Below are positions 52,680 to 62,139 of a DNA stretch of 64,000 bases, in pieces. Each line of letters begins with the position of its first letter. The stretch's first letter is position 1. Source of the DNA: Endomychus coccineus (lineage: Eukaryota > Arthropoda > Insecta > Coleoptera > Endomychidae); contig OY294067.1 in the NCBI GenBank assembly GCA_958510875.1, positions 62,136,039 through 62,200,038 of the forward strand, written 5' to 3'. The translations under genes and the position numbers were made by a program. The notes beneath the pieces were generated by a model. The model was not told where the DNA came from. It saw only the letters and a list, made by a program, of their open reading frames with translations, and made no database searches.

Positions 52680-54250
52680 ATGATTTGTCAGCTTAAGGAG
52701 AGTGTTGTCGTTACAATATTTAAAGCGAAAAATAAGACGGATATGTCTAATTACAGACCAATTTATTCAATAAATAATATGGGACAAATATTTGAAAAAT
52801 CTCTGAATAAACAGGTGACGTTCCATTCTTGTTAAACATAAAATAATTGCTAACAGGCAATTTGTATTTCAAAAGAGTATTGGAACTGAATAATCTCTCC
52901 AAGAACTAATATTCAATATCTCAACAAAATTTCAAACTAATGATAAAAACATAGCGGTATTTCCAAACTTATGGAAGGCCTTCGACACTGTTTCCCATGA
53001 TGAATTACTGGCAAAATTAAACGAGATTGGCGTAAGGGGTGATGTATTAAATCCTTTTCGATTTTATCTTTTTGATATAAGCCCGCAAGTTAAGGTGCTA
53101 TTAGTAAAGATGGGTGTATCCCAAGGCACAATTATAGGTCCAACGCTAGTTCTGATATTTATTATCAAATTTTTGAATTGTAACCAACACTAAATAATTC
53201 TTTCATACCCAGATGTTACGGTATTAATATGCTCTGCAAGGTCTTGGGATCGAGTACGGCAAATATCGTAAGAAGTTATTAATATTGTGAAATCTTGGTT
53301 AGATAAAAACCTATACAAGCTAAATATTTCTGAAACTGAATACTTGGTTTTTCCGCCAACCGGTACTGGTCTACCGAATAACTTAGAACCTCTAATTTTA
53401 AAGATGCACTGATATTTATTTATTTGTTACTGCAGATATGAATCATACATATAAGTGTAATATAATGTAAATGTAAAAAAAGACATTTTAACGTATTGTC
53501 TCAAGCAGCTATGAAAGTTAGTAAGTGAAGCTAAACTAAGCTGAAATCCTAGTCATAAAGATGTCGTTGAAAATGTTAGAGAACTGAAATGAAGCCAAAC
53601 ATCTGCTTAGTTCAAAAGCTTTTAAAGATGATCTACTGATTGATATTGTGCCAAATGTCTCCATAATGGAATATTTGGGCGTTTATATAGACCAACATCC
53701 CAAGTGGTCAACTCATGTTGATTATTTAAGCAAAAAAATTAGAAGATAATATATGAATTGTATGTACTACGAAATATTCTAAACGATAAAATTCTGTTGA
53801 TGACTTACAACAGTTTGGTTGCATCCTTAGTTAAATATGGAACAAGCATTTGGGCTCAGCTTATTATAATGTTTTGAAGCCTTTACCAATAACTCAAAAT
53901 TATATATTGTGAGTAATTTTTAGAAAAGAGAGCAGAAAATTGCAACATCTTTTTTTTTAAATAATATTTTGAACATAGAAGCTCTTTATATGCTGTCAGC
54001 AATGAAATACATTCATAACAGTGCCCATTTTTCCAAGATAAATCATTGTTACGAACCTAGAGCAAATTTATGATCTATATATTAAAAAAAATATGATGTG
54101 TCAACATATGAAAATTTTGGTAGAACTGTATGTCAAAAAAGTTTAAAATATAATGGAGTAGAATGATATAATATGCCTTACAAATAAAATTGTTGCCAAA
54201 TAATAAATTCAAATTTCACTTGAAAAAATTTGTCATTGAAATTTACAAAA
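52680..54250 (+). pseudogene. Non-LTR reverse transcriptase and C-terminal domain
   Basis: In order, over several frames: VVVTIFKAKNKTDMSNYRPI (motifs 1-2), RQFVFQKSIGTE, IAVFPNLWKAFDTVSHDELL (motif 3; the catalytic D is N in PNLWKAF), LNEIGVRGDVLN, VKMGVSQGTIIGPTL (motif 4), LICSARSWDRVRQIS, LNISETEYLVF, then after an insertion at about 53415-53620 PNVSIMEYLGVYIDQHPKWS and the LVKYG..IW region. The motif 5 YADD is not seen (frame lost near 53200). The order is standard for CR1/Jockey-type RTs. Confidence 0.8.
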
Positions 54251-54269
54251 ACTCTTGATAGCATAAAAA

Positions 54270-55630
54270 AGATATCAGTGTTATTATTATTGTTATTTTT
54301 AATAGGATCTCATTGTAGTGATCAATTAGTAGATCATCTTTGATAGCTTTTGAGCTAAGCATATGTTTTGGTTACATACCAGTTTCAACATTTTCAACCA
54401 CATTGATAATAACATAATAAATGGAATTACAAATGGATTTTGGGTCATCTTGAATACTAGTGAAAATCTCATCAACTACATTTTGATTTTTTGCTTGAAA
54501 AATGTTCGTGGCTGATTTCATTCTCGTCATAATTCCTATACTTTTAATGTTAGCGGGAGGGACAAAAAACCATTGTAAAGGTATCTTCATTTTCAGTTTT
54601 CAATGAATTAATGGTCGTTATTTAACTTTAAATGCTTTTATTCCTGTTTTCAGTGAACAGGGCGCCATCTTCACCGAGCTGTAACTCGGTCAATATTACT
54701 CCTACAGAGATAAGTGAGGAACTGAATTTTTTTTGTTTGTTCATCGCCTCCTTGACACTTTTTTCGATAAAATGTAAGGTCTCCGAGTTATTTGCGAGAA
54801 ATCATGATTTATTAGATAGAAAAATGTACAGGGTGGCTAAATTTCTACGAGTATGGGAGATACCAAAAAATTAACCCCCAACCTAGAACTCTTTTTTAGG
54901 AAAATGTCAATGGTGGAATGAATAATTCACTATCTTCTTATGATTTCGAGTTATTTGAGGGAAAATCAACGAAAACAAAAGCCAAATGTTGATTTCATCA
55001 TTGACTTTTTCTAAAAAAGAGAGATTGAGAATAGGCGTTCAATCTTTCATGTATCTTACTTATACTCATAGAGATTCCTCATTAAAACATAGAAATTTTA
55101 CCACTGGGGTTATTTCAAATTCCACATTTTCCCCCACGAGAATTAATTTTGGTTCACTGACTAGACTATAGATAACGTTTGTCATTCATAAAGGCATTGA
55201 TTAAAAGATAAAGTAGGAAAACGCTGGTAGGAGATATTTTAAGCATTTAAGGGATTTGTAGTGCTTCAGCTTATTATTTCCTTTGGAGAAAGTACTGCTT
55301 CTCAGTAGATTTTTTCCGAGGCAATGGAAATTGATGTCTGATCGTCCCTTACCAGTTCCAAATGTGACATATTCAAAATGTGTCTTGAAATTGGACAATA
55401 ACAACACAACATAGTCTCTACTTTTTTCTCAGGATTGACAAAAAAAATAATGAATTATAATGAAGATATCACCAAAAATATTATTCTTCTCCTTTCTATT
55501 TTCTTGAACTATTTCTAACAGTATTTCAAAAATAAAAGAAGCATCTTATTCCATATGAATATTATAGTCCTGCATCAATTTTATTGGGCATTATTCTACT
55601 TAAAAAAAAACTGGGAATAAGTTATACTTA
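54270..55630. other. Interval without a recognised gene
   Basis: Several short ORFs have no similarity I can name. CAGGGTGGCTAAATTTCTAC (54829-54848) and CGAGTTATTTG words (54785, 54947) resemble old insect repeat sequence. Confidence 0.35.
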
Positions 55631-55639
55631 CTTCATCAT

Positions 55640-55800
55640 ACTATTTTCAAAAAGTGCTTAGTTTTTGGTGCGCGTGATTTGAAAGCACTTTCTGAAAATG
55701 CTTAGTGCTCGCCAGCACTTTACTATTGAACGTGCTAAAAGCACTTTTTTTGAGTACTTAGTGCTGGCGAGGACTTTTTGCCAGTACGCGGCACAGCTCT
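55640..55800. repeat. Cluster of AGTGCT/AGCACT motifs with an inverted repeat
   Basis: About ten AGTGCT or AGCACT words occur within 150 bp. TTAGTGCTCGCCAGCAC (55702-55718) and TTAGTGCTGGCGAGGAC (55758-55775) are inverted copies around CTTTACTATTGAACG. The block is GC-richer than its surroundings. It could be a decayed MITE or a protein-binding cluster. Confidence 0.45.
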
Positions 55801-55804
55801 GCAC

Positions 55805-58385
55805 CATACAATATAAGACTATTCATTTTTCCCTCAATCATAACGAAACCCTACTAAGAAAACACTACTTGGATTTGAAAAACTAACCTGGACTAGATCC
55901 AATGTACTCAAAACGGAATTGCCTTATGTATATGTATGAGCATGTATGTATGTATTATAATGTATGATCACGCACAAGTTTGAAGCTTGAGTTTATCATT
56001 TCCCTGTTGTACTACACTTCGTAAATTTTCGGAAAATAAACCTTATTATTATTATTATGTATAATATATTATTTGGAACCCCTGTAAGTAAATAAAAGAA
56101 TGAATACATAACGGAATATAGTGATAATATCATTTCATAACATCTACATGAGATTAGCTCATTTATGAATAAATCGATCGGAAAAATATAATTTCCAGAG
56201 CCCAGTTTATTGAATATCATTGAACTATTATTATAAAATGATTTAACAAAACGTTGGTATAATTATGAAATTAAAATGTTTTGAGAAAAAGTGAAAGTAA
56301 AAAGGGCCGACTACGTATAAAAACTCAATTACAGCCATAACACATGGTTGTAATAAATCGAAACGAGATTTGATTAATTAGTTGTAGCTGTCTTCGATTC
56401 TCGGAAAAGACGTGTACTTATGAGGTGTAAAGATCTCATTAGAATCGATATCGCCACCTATTAAAATCATGTTTGAATGCGACAATACCGATAAAAGATA
56501 TTAATCTCGGAATATAATTATATTTCTTATGACAAAATTATGAAGAAACTTACAACTGTTCTCAGTTTCTCGATTGTAGCACTATTTGATTATATTATTT
56601 CGAACAAGCGAATTGTAGAATGACAGGAATATCACATTTTAAGATTTAGATAAAAACAAAAAATTTCACTCTGTTAAATATCAGTTTATTTAAAAAAACG
56701 TTAATTGCAATCCCGAACATTAGAGTTTATTATCAAAGCATACAATGTTTGTAAATTTCTAGTTTTTACCTGCAAAAATGGGATATCACAAAAAACGGAC
56801 CATTCAAATTCAAGTGATGTCATCGATCTGACACCACGATCTATTTTAAGTCTTTATTCTGTTCAGAAAGTCTAGACTTCTTGATTCTGTGGTGCATTTT
56901 GATAGTTCATGTGACAGTAATGTCAATATAAAACAAGGTTATATTGTTAAAGTCTACCTGACAGCAGGTGTTTGTATGAAACATAGCGTTGTGAAATACA
57001 TTATGTAGACAATTTGGATAAAATTTCAATGCAACGTAGAGTATATTTTAACGTCTTTCATTAGCATTTCATCATTTCCAATATATTTTCTGTACCTACA
57101 ATCATTTATGTTTGACCTGTTACGTTTTTTATGAGTTGAACTATCAGAATGAATGGAGCTTGTAATAGTTTCGATTCAACAATTCATTTTAAGATTCACG
57201 TGACGGCATCGAAATGTAAAGATACAGTCTATTTTCTGTATTCACTCTGTTGTATGAATTGCTGAACTTTCAACTTCCCTCTCAAGTAGTCAAAGTATTT
57301 AAAAAAGGGTTCCTTTAAGAAATTCTGCATCAACGAAAAAATAGATGGAAGTTGTGCGACGTTAAAACCTTATTACAACAACTGCTGAGATTTTTCTAGT
57401 TATAACTTTAAGAATAATGATTATTTATGTCAAGCTCATCATCTGGAAATATACCTAAAACCTGATGCCGTGCTTCGGTGGTGATAAGAAGCAGAGTTCT
57501 GCAAAGCAAGTTGCTGTATCGTAAACTTAACTTTCACTTATTCACCTAATGATTATATCTCAAGTTCAAATGATCATTGTATCATTCGAATCCTTCTAAT
57601 GATATCTAATAAACTGAATATTGCTTTACGATTTTGTTTTCAAAAAATAATTCTATTGCAAATCACTATGAAAATAAGGAGCTCCTTGTTTTGTCAAATT
57701 AGAAGTATAAATGAATCATTTACATGTTACAATGTGACTGACTTCACATAACATAGCCCTTCAGTACCAGTTCCGTAGAGTATCTCTCGAGAAAGCTGGA
57801 TATCCAATGTTCAGTATTTCTTATTTTAAATAATTACATACAGCTACTTTTTGTCTTCGAAAATTTGGTAAACACTACAACTACATTTAAGATTACAAAT
57901 AATTTTTATCATTTTATATAAAAAGTGAAGAACACAATTTTGTTTGTTACACAATTTATCATATGATGGTGCTTCAAATTTGCAATAACATATGACGTCC
58001 TGTTGATTATTCTGTAAACAGAAAATTGTAAAACTCATTTGCATGTTTCCACTAGCATAATATTTGTGAGTTGAATGCAAAATCAATCGGATATTATTTA
58101 ATATATCTCATGTAGTCAGATAAATAATAACCATACGAAATCTGATTTTTATTTATCTGATTGCCGGCTATTTCCAAAAAAATGCAACGACATACATTTC
58201 CATATTTTCACTTCTCTCACTAGAAACATTGATTAATGCTAGAAAGAATGAAACATATATGTACTTCGACCTGAACATTTGACTTATTTTTGCTCTTGTA
58301 TCTATTTATTCTAGTTAGTAAGTGTGCTAAACAATTCTACGAGTTGTTTTTGGGGAGTTTCTGAACATTCCTCATTGTTCTATCT
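55805..58385. other. AT-rich interval, no gene seen
   Basis: Only scattered short ORFs. (TTA)n at 56043-56057. Nothing else was recognised. Confidence 0.4.
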
Positions 58386-58429
58386 TGAATATATTAATTA
58401 TAGCGAACCAGAGATGATGATGAACTATT

Positions 58430-59620
58430 TGTTTTATGGAAATCCATTTTAATAAAATGAAATAAAACAATTCTTTTTCTAATTTCCACAAGAGATTTTA
58501 TTTTTCAATAAACACGACCGATTTCGACTTTTACATCATTATCAAGTGAATATAGAAACAACAGGTAGATTTATTTATACATTCATATCATACATTTATT
58601 TATACAAACAAGTTCACAGATTTAGTAATGGGGAGGGATTAAGGTCCAATTGGCTATTAACAGTATTGAAATCCGAATTTTTACACGGATAGTTACAAAT
58701 TTTCCAACAGATTCATTGACTTTCCTTTATTGCAATTATGAAGGATTTCAAGAATATCTATTGTTATTTTATGATTCGAAATATTAATATGTTCGAAGAT
58801 TGCTGATTTACTATCGGAGGAAATATGTTCTTTGAAACGTGATTCGAAATTGTGACCCAACTTGCCAATATAGGCCATTGGCCACTAAACATATTCAATC
58901 CTGTAAATTTCGGATTTTTTGTATTTGTCCGTTTTTTATTCGGCGTTAAACAGTAATTTGCACAGATTCAAGCCGCTAGAGAAAGAAGTTGTGATATTAA
59001 ATTTTGAAAAGTAGTTACTCATACTGTTTGATAATACGCCAACTTATCTAAAACAGGCATATTCTTTTTCTGGTGTTCTGTTATGGAATATAAGAACTGC
59101 GAAATATGTTTTCTTCTTTACAATTAATGATTTGATTAATGAAATGAATAAGAATATTGTTATTTAAAGCTATCTGTCTAATTGTACTGATTCCTGTCTT
59201 GAATTCTTTTTCTGATAGAGGAATAGAAAAGACTCGATGGATCATTGGATTATAAGCTGCTAATTTATGACTAATATAAGTGAAAGATTCCATAGGAATG
59301 GCCGCATCAGCGGAAATGTCTTTTCTGTAAATATTGTATGAAAATCTATTATTTTGCATAGAAATTGTCAAATCCAGAAAGTTTATGGAACTGTTTTTCT
59401 CAATTTCACCAGTGAATTTTATATTGTTATGGTGGTTATTTAGGAAGTATAATAACTGATTTATTGGAACCTTGGAAACGTAATAAAATATCGTCAACAT
59501 AACGGTACCAAAAAGAGGATATGTTTTTGTGTTGAAGAATTATTCATAATAGATTTTTCCAAATTATTCATAAGAATATCTGCTAAAAGCAGGCTAAGTG
59601 TTGAACCCATGGAGAGGCCT
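58430..59620 (-). mobile_element. Penelope-like element, minus arm of an inverted pair
   Basis: From 59620 downward: RT motif B (GLSMGSTLSLLLADILMNNL), motif C with a frameshift (RYVDD region, about 59500), thumb (59081-59500: YISHKLAAYNPMIHRVFSIP, LSEKEFKTGI), GIY-YIG piece (58693-58878: AYIGKLGHNFESRFKEHISS), and a 3' UTR to about 58430. The terminal motif near 58526-58560 is a degenerate hammerhead (TTGATAA). The opposite arm starts at the same point. An 18-bp direct repeat (one mismatch, TATTAATTATARCGAACC) lies at 58392-58409 and 60184-60201, outside both arms. Confidence 0.8.
58693..59610 (-). pseudogene. PLE RT motifs B-C, thumb and GIY-YIG
   Basis: LSMGST..LLADI is motif B of the PLE RT. 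FNNHHNNIKFTGEIEKNSSI then NFLDLTISMQNNRFSYNIYR follows motif C. The thumb PMIHRVFSIPLSEKEFKTGI is open. The nuclease keeps AYIGK..R..EH. Frame breaks occur at about 59500 and between thumb and nuclease (58880-59080). Confidence 0.8.
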
Positions 59621-60182
59621 GATCCCAACAGATGAGTGTATTCCCTTAACTAAAAATATTCTTACCAAGAATAATACTTCTCCACATATCATTGACGAAT
59701 TTTTCAATCTCTTACTAATTTGCTTATCTCAAAATTATTTTCAATATGAATCAAAGTTTTATAAACAAAAATCAGGCCTCCCCATGGCTTCACCGATTCC
59801 GGTAACAATTTCGAATCACGTTTCAAAGAACATATTTCCTCCAAAAGTAAATCAGCAATCTTCGAACCTATTAATATTTCAAATCATAAAATAACAATAG
59901 ATAATCTTAAAATCCTTCATACTTGCAATAAAGGGAAGACAATGAATCTGTTGGAAAGTTTGGAGCTTAACAAACTGTGTAAAAGCCCCGAATTCATAGC
60001 ACTTAATAGCCAATTGGACCTTAATCCCTCCTCATTACTGAACTGTGAACTTAATGTATGAATTAATCTACCTGTTGCTTTTCTATATTTACTTGATAAT
60101 GATGTAAAATTCGAAACCAGTCGAGTTTATTAAAAAATAAAATCTCTTGTGGAAATTAGACAAAAAATTGTTTTATTTCATT
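59621..60182 (+). mobile_element. Penelope-like element, plus arm of the inverted pair
   Basis: Same family, opposite strand: RT segment before motif B (IPTDECIPLTKNILTKNNTS, then IIDEFFNLLLICLSQNYFQY, then FYKQKSGLPMASPI), an internal deletion, then the nuclease tail in broken frames (CNKGKTMNLLESLELNKLCK, then SPEFIALNSQLDLNPSS) and the 3' UTR with CTTGATAATGATG and GAAACC, mirroring the left arm. The joint at 59619-59621 falls inside the RT, so the two arms hold adjacent, oppositely oriented halves. Confidence 0.8.
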
Positions 60183-60344
60183 TTATTAATTATAACGAAC
60201 CTGGAATGAATCAAAACATTGATATCATAATATTATATTATATAAATTAGCTGTGAATCATAGTTCACCAACTTTCCTTACTCGCAGTAACCGAAAATAC
60301 ATTGCAAAAGATGAGAAACATATAAAGATGTGTAAAGACGTCAA

Positions 60345-60410
60345 ATTATACTCTATGTCATTGCATTAAAAGTTCATTCGAATTGACAAATTAATGTGTT
60401 TTACTAAGAC
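60345..60410 (+). repeat. Dispersed repeat, copy 3
   Basis: TTATACTCTATGTCATTGCA, ATTCGAATTGACAAATTAAT and GTGTTTTAC, in the same order as the copies at 1.8, 11.03 and 62.05 kb. It lies just left of the (TA)n tract. Confidence 0.5.
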
Positions 60411-60439
60411 CTAGGTCGATACTAGGGATCTTTCTCGTG

Positions 60440-60443
<4 letters not shown>

Positions 60444-60533
<90 letters not shown>
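60444..60533. repeat. (TA)n microsatellite, about 45 repeats
   Basis: An uninterrupted TA run. It is the 5' flank of the REL retrotransposon. A shorter (TA)n (about 61877-61895) directly follows the element's poly(A), so the element appears to have split one microsatellite. Confidence 0.95.
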
Positions 60534-60536
<3 letters not shown>

Positions 60537-61875
60537 GGATATAAAATGGACGGTCGATGAGCTGCATAGACTCGATAAAGACACCCGGAAAATGATGCAT
60601 ATCCATCACAGTTTGCATCCTAGATCGTCCGTTTCCCGTATTTATCTCCCACGTCATCGGGGAGGTAGGGGACTCCTCAGTCTGGAGGGTCTGCATCGAA
60701 GTGTGGTTCTGAGTATAGCTTGTAAAGTTCTTAGGAGCTCGGACCCCCTCCTGTGCCTTGTTAAAAGTCACGAATTGGCCGGAGTGGGGGCATTTATCGT
60801 TAAGGCAGCACAAAAAGCTGCGGAAGAACTTGGTCTCGAATTTCAGATCAGTCGAGAAGGCCGACTAGAGGGCAACCTCGAGCTCCTACCTTCTCGCCTG
60901 AAAGCCCAGATAAATGCTGCGGAGCAAGATCTTACGCTCAGGCGGCATGTTGACAAGCCGATACACGGTGTTTTCTATCGAAACATCGAAACGCTCGGCT
61001 TGTCAACTAGGCTGACCTTCGGCTACCTAAGGTCAGCCGGGCTTACATCCGAGACTGAGGGATTTACCGCAGCTTGCCAAGATGGCGTAATTAACACCTT
61101 GGTCTATCGCCGCAATGTGATGGGTGTGCAGGTCCCTGATGTCAGCTGCAGGGCCTGTCGAAAGGTGCCTGAGACGCTTTTCCACCTTCTGTCGGCATGT
61201 CCGGCAAAAGCGGCCTCGGCGTACACCCATCGCCATAATGCGGCCCTACGGGTGCTGTATTACCATCTAAGGCACTCGTACGGAATAGACCAAGAGCCGG
61301 TGCTGCCTTACATGCCAGGAGATATTGAGTCCGTTGTCGGAAACGAAAAATGCCAGATCTTCTGGAATTATCCGTTTCCGACCGTCAGGTCCATACAAGC
61401 AAATAGGCCTGACGTTGTCCTCCTCGATAAGCTAATCAAGACTATGTATGTCATCGAATTCTCCGCTCCGGCAGAGAAGAACATAGTCTTGAAAGAGGAG
61501 GAAAAATGGACAAAATATCAAGATCTCCTGTTCGAGCTCCGCACGCTATACCCAGGCCACAAGGTCGTATTAGTGGTTCTGATCATCGGTGTTTTGGGCG
61601 GAATTCGGTCTTCGCTGCGTTCAAACTTGAAGATCATTCCGGCCTGTAGGAACTCGGCGCAGATCTTGATAGACCGGATGCAAAAGGCAGTCATTCTGGG
61701 TTCAATTAGAATACTTAGGGCACACGATTTAGGAACCTGAAGCTATTTACCGACCGGTGGGGAGGAGTAGCTTCGGTTAACCGCCTTTTAGGTTTTTCTG
61801 GCGCGACTGCTGCGATGTCGTCGGAGCTCGCAGCAGCCCCGACCAGGTTTGAATGTAAAAAAAAAAAAAAAAAAA
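60534..61875 (+). mobile_element. REL-type (R2 superfamily) non-LTR retrotransposon, 5'-truncated
   Basis: Plus orientation. It begins directly at the end of (TA)n, carries a 401-codon ORF, a 3' UTR of about 115 bp (61741-61856, GC-rich with CTGCGATGTC) and a poly(A) of 19 (61857-61875), then (TA)n resumes. The GC content is far above the surroundings. No stop or frameshift is seen, so this is the youngest element in the window. The N-terminal zinc fingers and most of the RT are missing, a typical 5' truncation. Insertion in a simple repeat recalls the repeat-targeting R4/Dong group. Confidence 0.85.
60535..61740 (+). CDS. REL non-LTR protein, RT C-terminus plus CCHC and restriction-like endonuclease
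   Basis: 401 codons, intact. Residues 1-85 are the RT thumb/C-terminal region shared by R2-like proteins (LDKDTRKMMHIHHSLHPRSS, then RIYLPRHRGGRGLLSLEGLH). Residues 205-222 form a C-x2-C-x8-H-x4-C knuckle (CRACRKVPETLFHLLSAC). Residues 291-330 are the restriction-like endonuclease: RPDVV (D293), then MYVIEFS (E308), APAEKNI and KEEEKWTKYQDL. This nuclease nicks the target for target-primed reverse transcription. The ATG at 60535 is simply the first after the junction with (TA)n, and the frame is truncated, not a native start. It cannot reverse-transcribe on its own since the catalytic palm is missing. Confidence 0.85.
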
Positions 61876-61954
61876 GTATATATATATATATATACGAACG
61901 AATTACCTACTACAATAATTGTTAGCTCCTTTTGTAAGAACAATCTTTCGCTGT

Positions 61955-62135
61955 TGGACACTTTCGCGGGTTAAATTTATGGTTGTAAAATGCTTTTATA
62001 TATTTAGATGAACTATCTGTTATCCACAGAAACCTAAAAACGTGGAAAGGCGTCTAATTATATCCTATGTCATTGGAATTTCTTTCGAATTGACGACAAA
62101 TGTTTTTCAACTATATGTTTTAAACTTATAATTCA
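61955..62135 (+). repeat. Dispersed repeat, copy 4
   Basis: CTTTCGCGGGTTAAATTTAT, GGTTGTAAAATG, ATTATATCCTATGTCATTGG, TTCGAATTGACGACAAATG and CTATATGTTTTAAACTTATA. This is the longest match with copy 1 (1695-1868), including the upstream TTCGC..GG.TTAAA word. Confidence 0.5.
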
Positions 62136-62139
62136 CTGG

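Larger units (their letters stand above)
51435..54260 (+). mobile_element. Non-LTR retrotransposon (APE/RT), interrupted by mariner E
   Basis: Plus orientation. The end of the endonuclease (51440-51740) precedes a truncated mariner (51744-52679), then RT motifs 1 to 7 and the C-terminal domain (52680-54250). Between EN and RT about 250 codons are missing. The 3' end is near 54260 (FHLKKFVIEIYKNS*). CR1/Jockey-like by motif style. Decayed. Confidence 0.8.

Noticed and set aside
58526..58560. Hammerhead in the 58-kb PLE terminus
   Set aside because: The box reads TTGATAA (two invariant positions changed) and stem III does not form; kept only as a degenerate trace, likewise near 60.1 kb and 0.15 kb.
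60391..60813. 140-codon minus-strand ORF with a long IYIYIY run
   Set aside because: The run is the translated (TA)n microsatellite and the rest is antisense to the REL retrotransposon ORF.
61033..61236. 67-codon minus-strand ORF inside the REL element
   Set aside because: Antisense shadow of the real, domain-bearing plus-strand frame.
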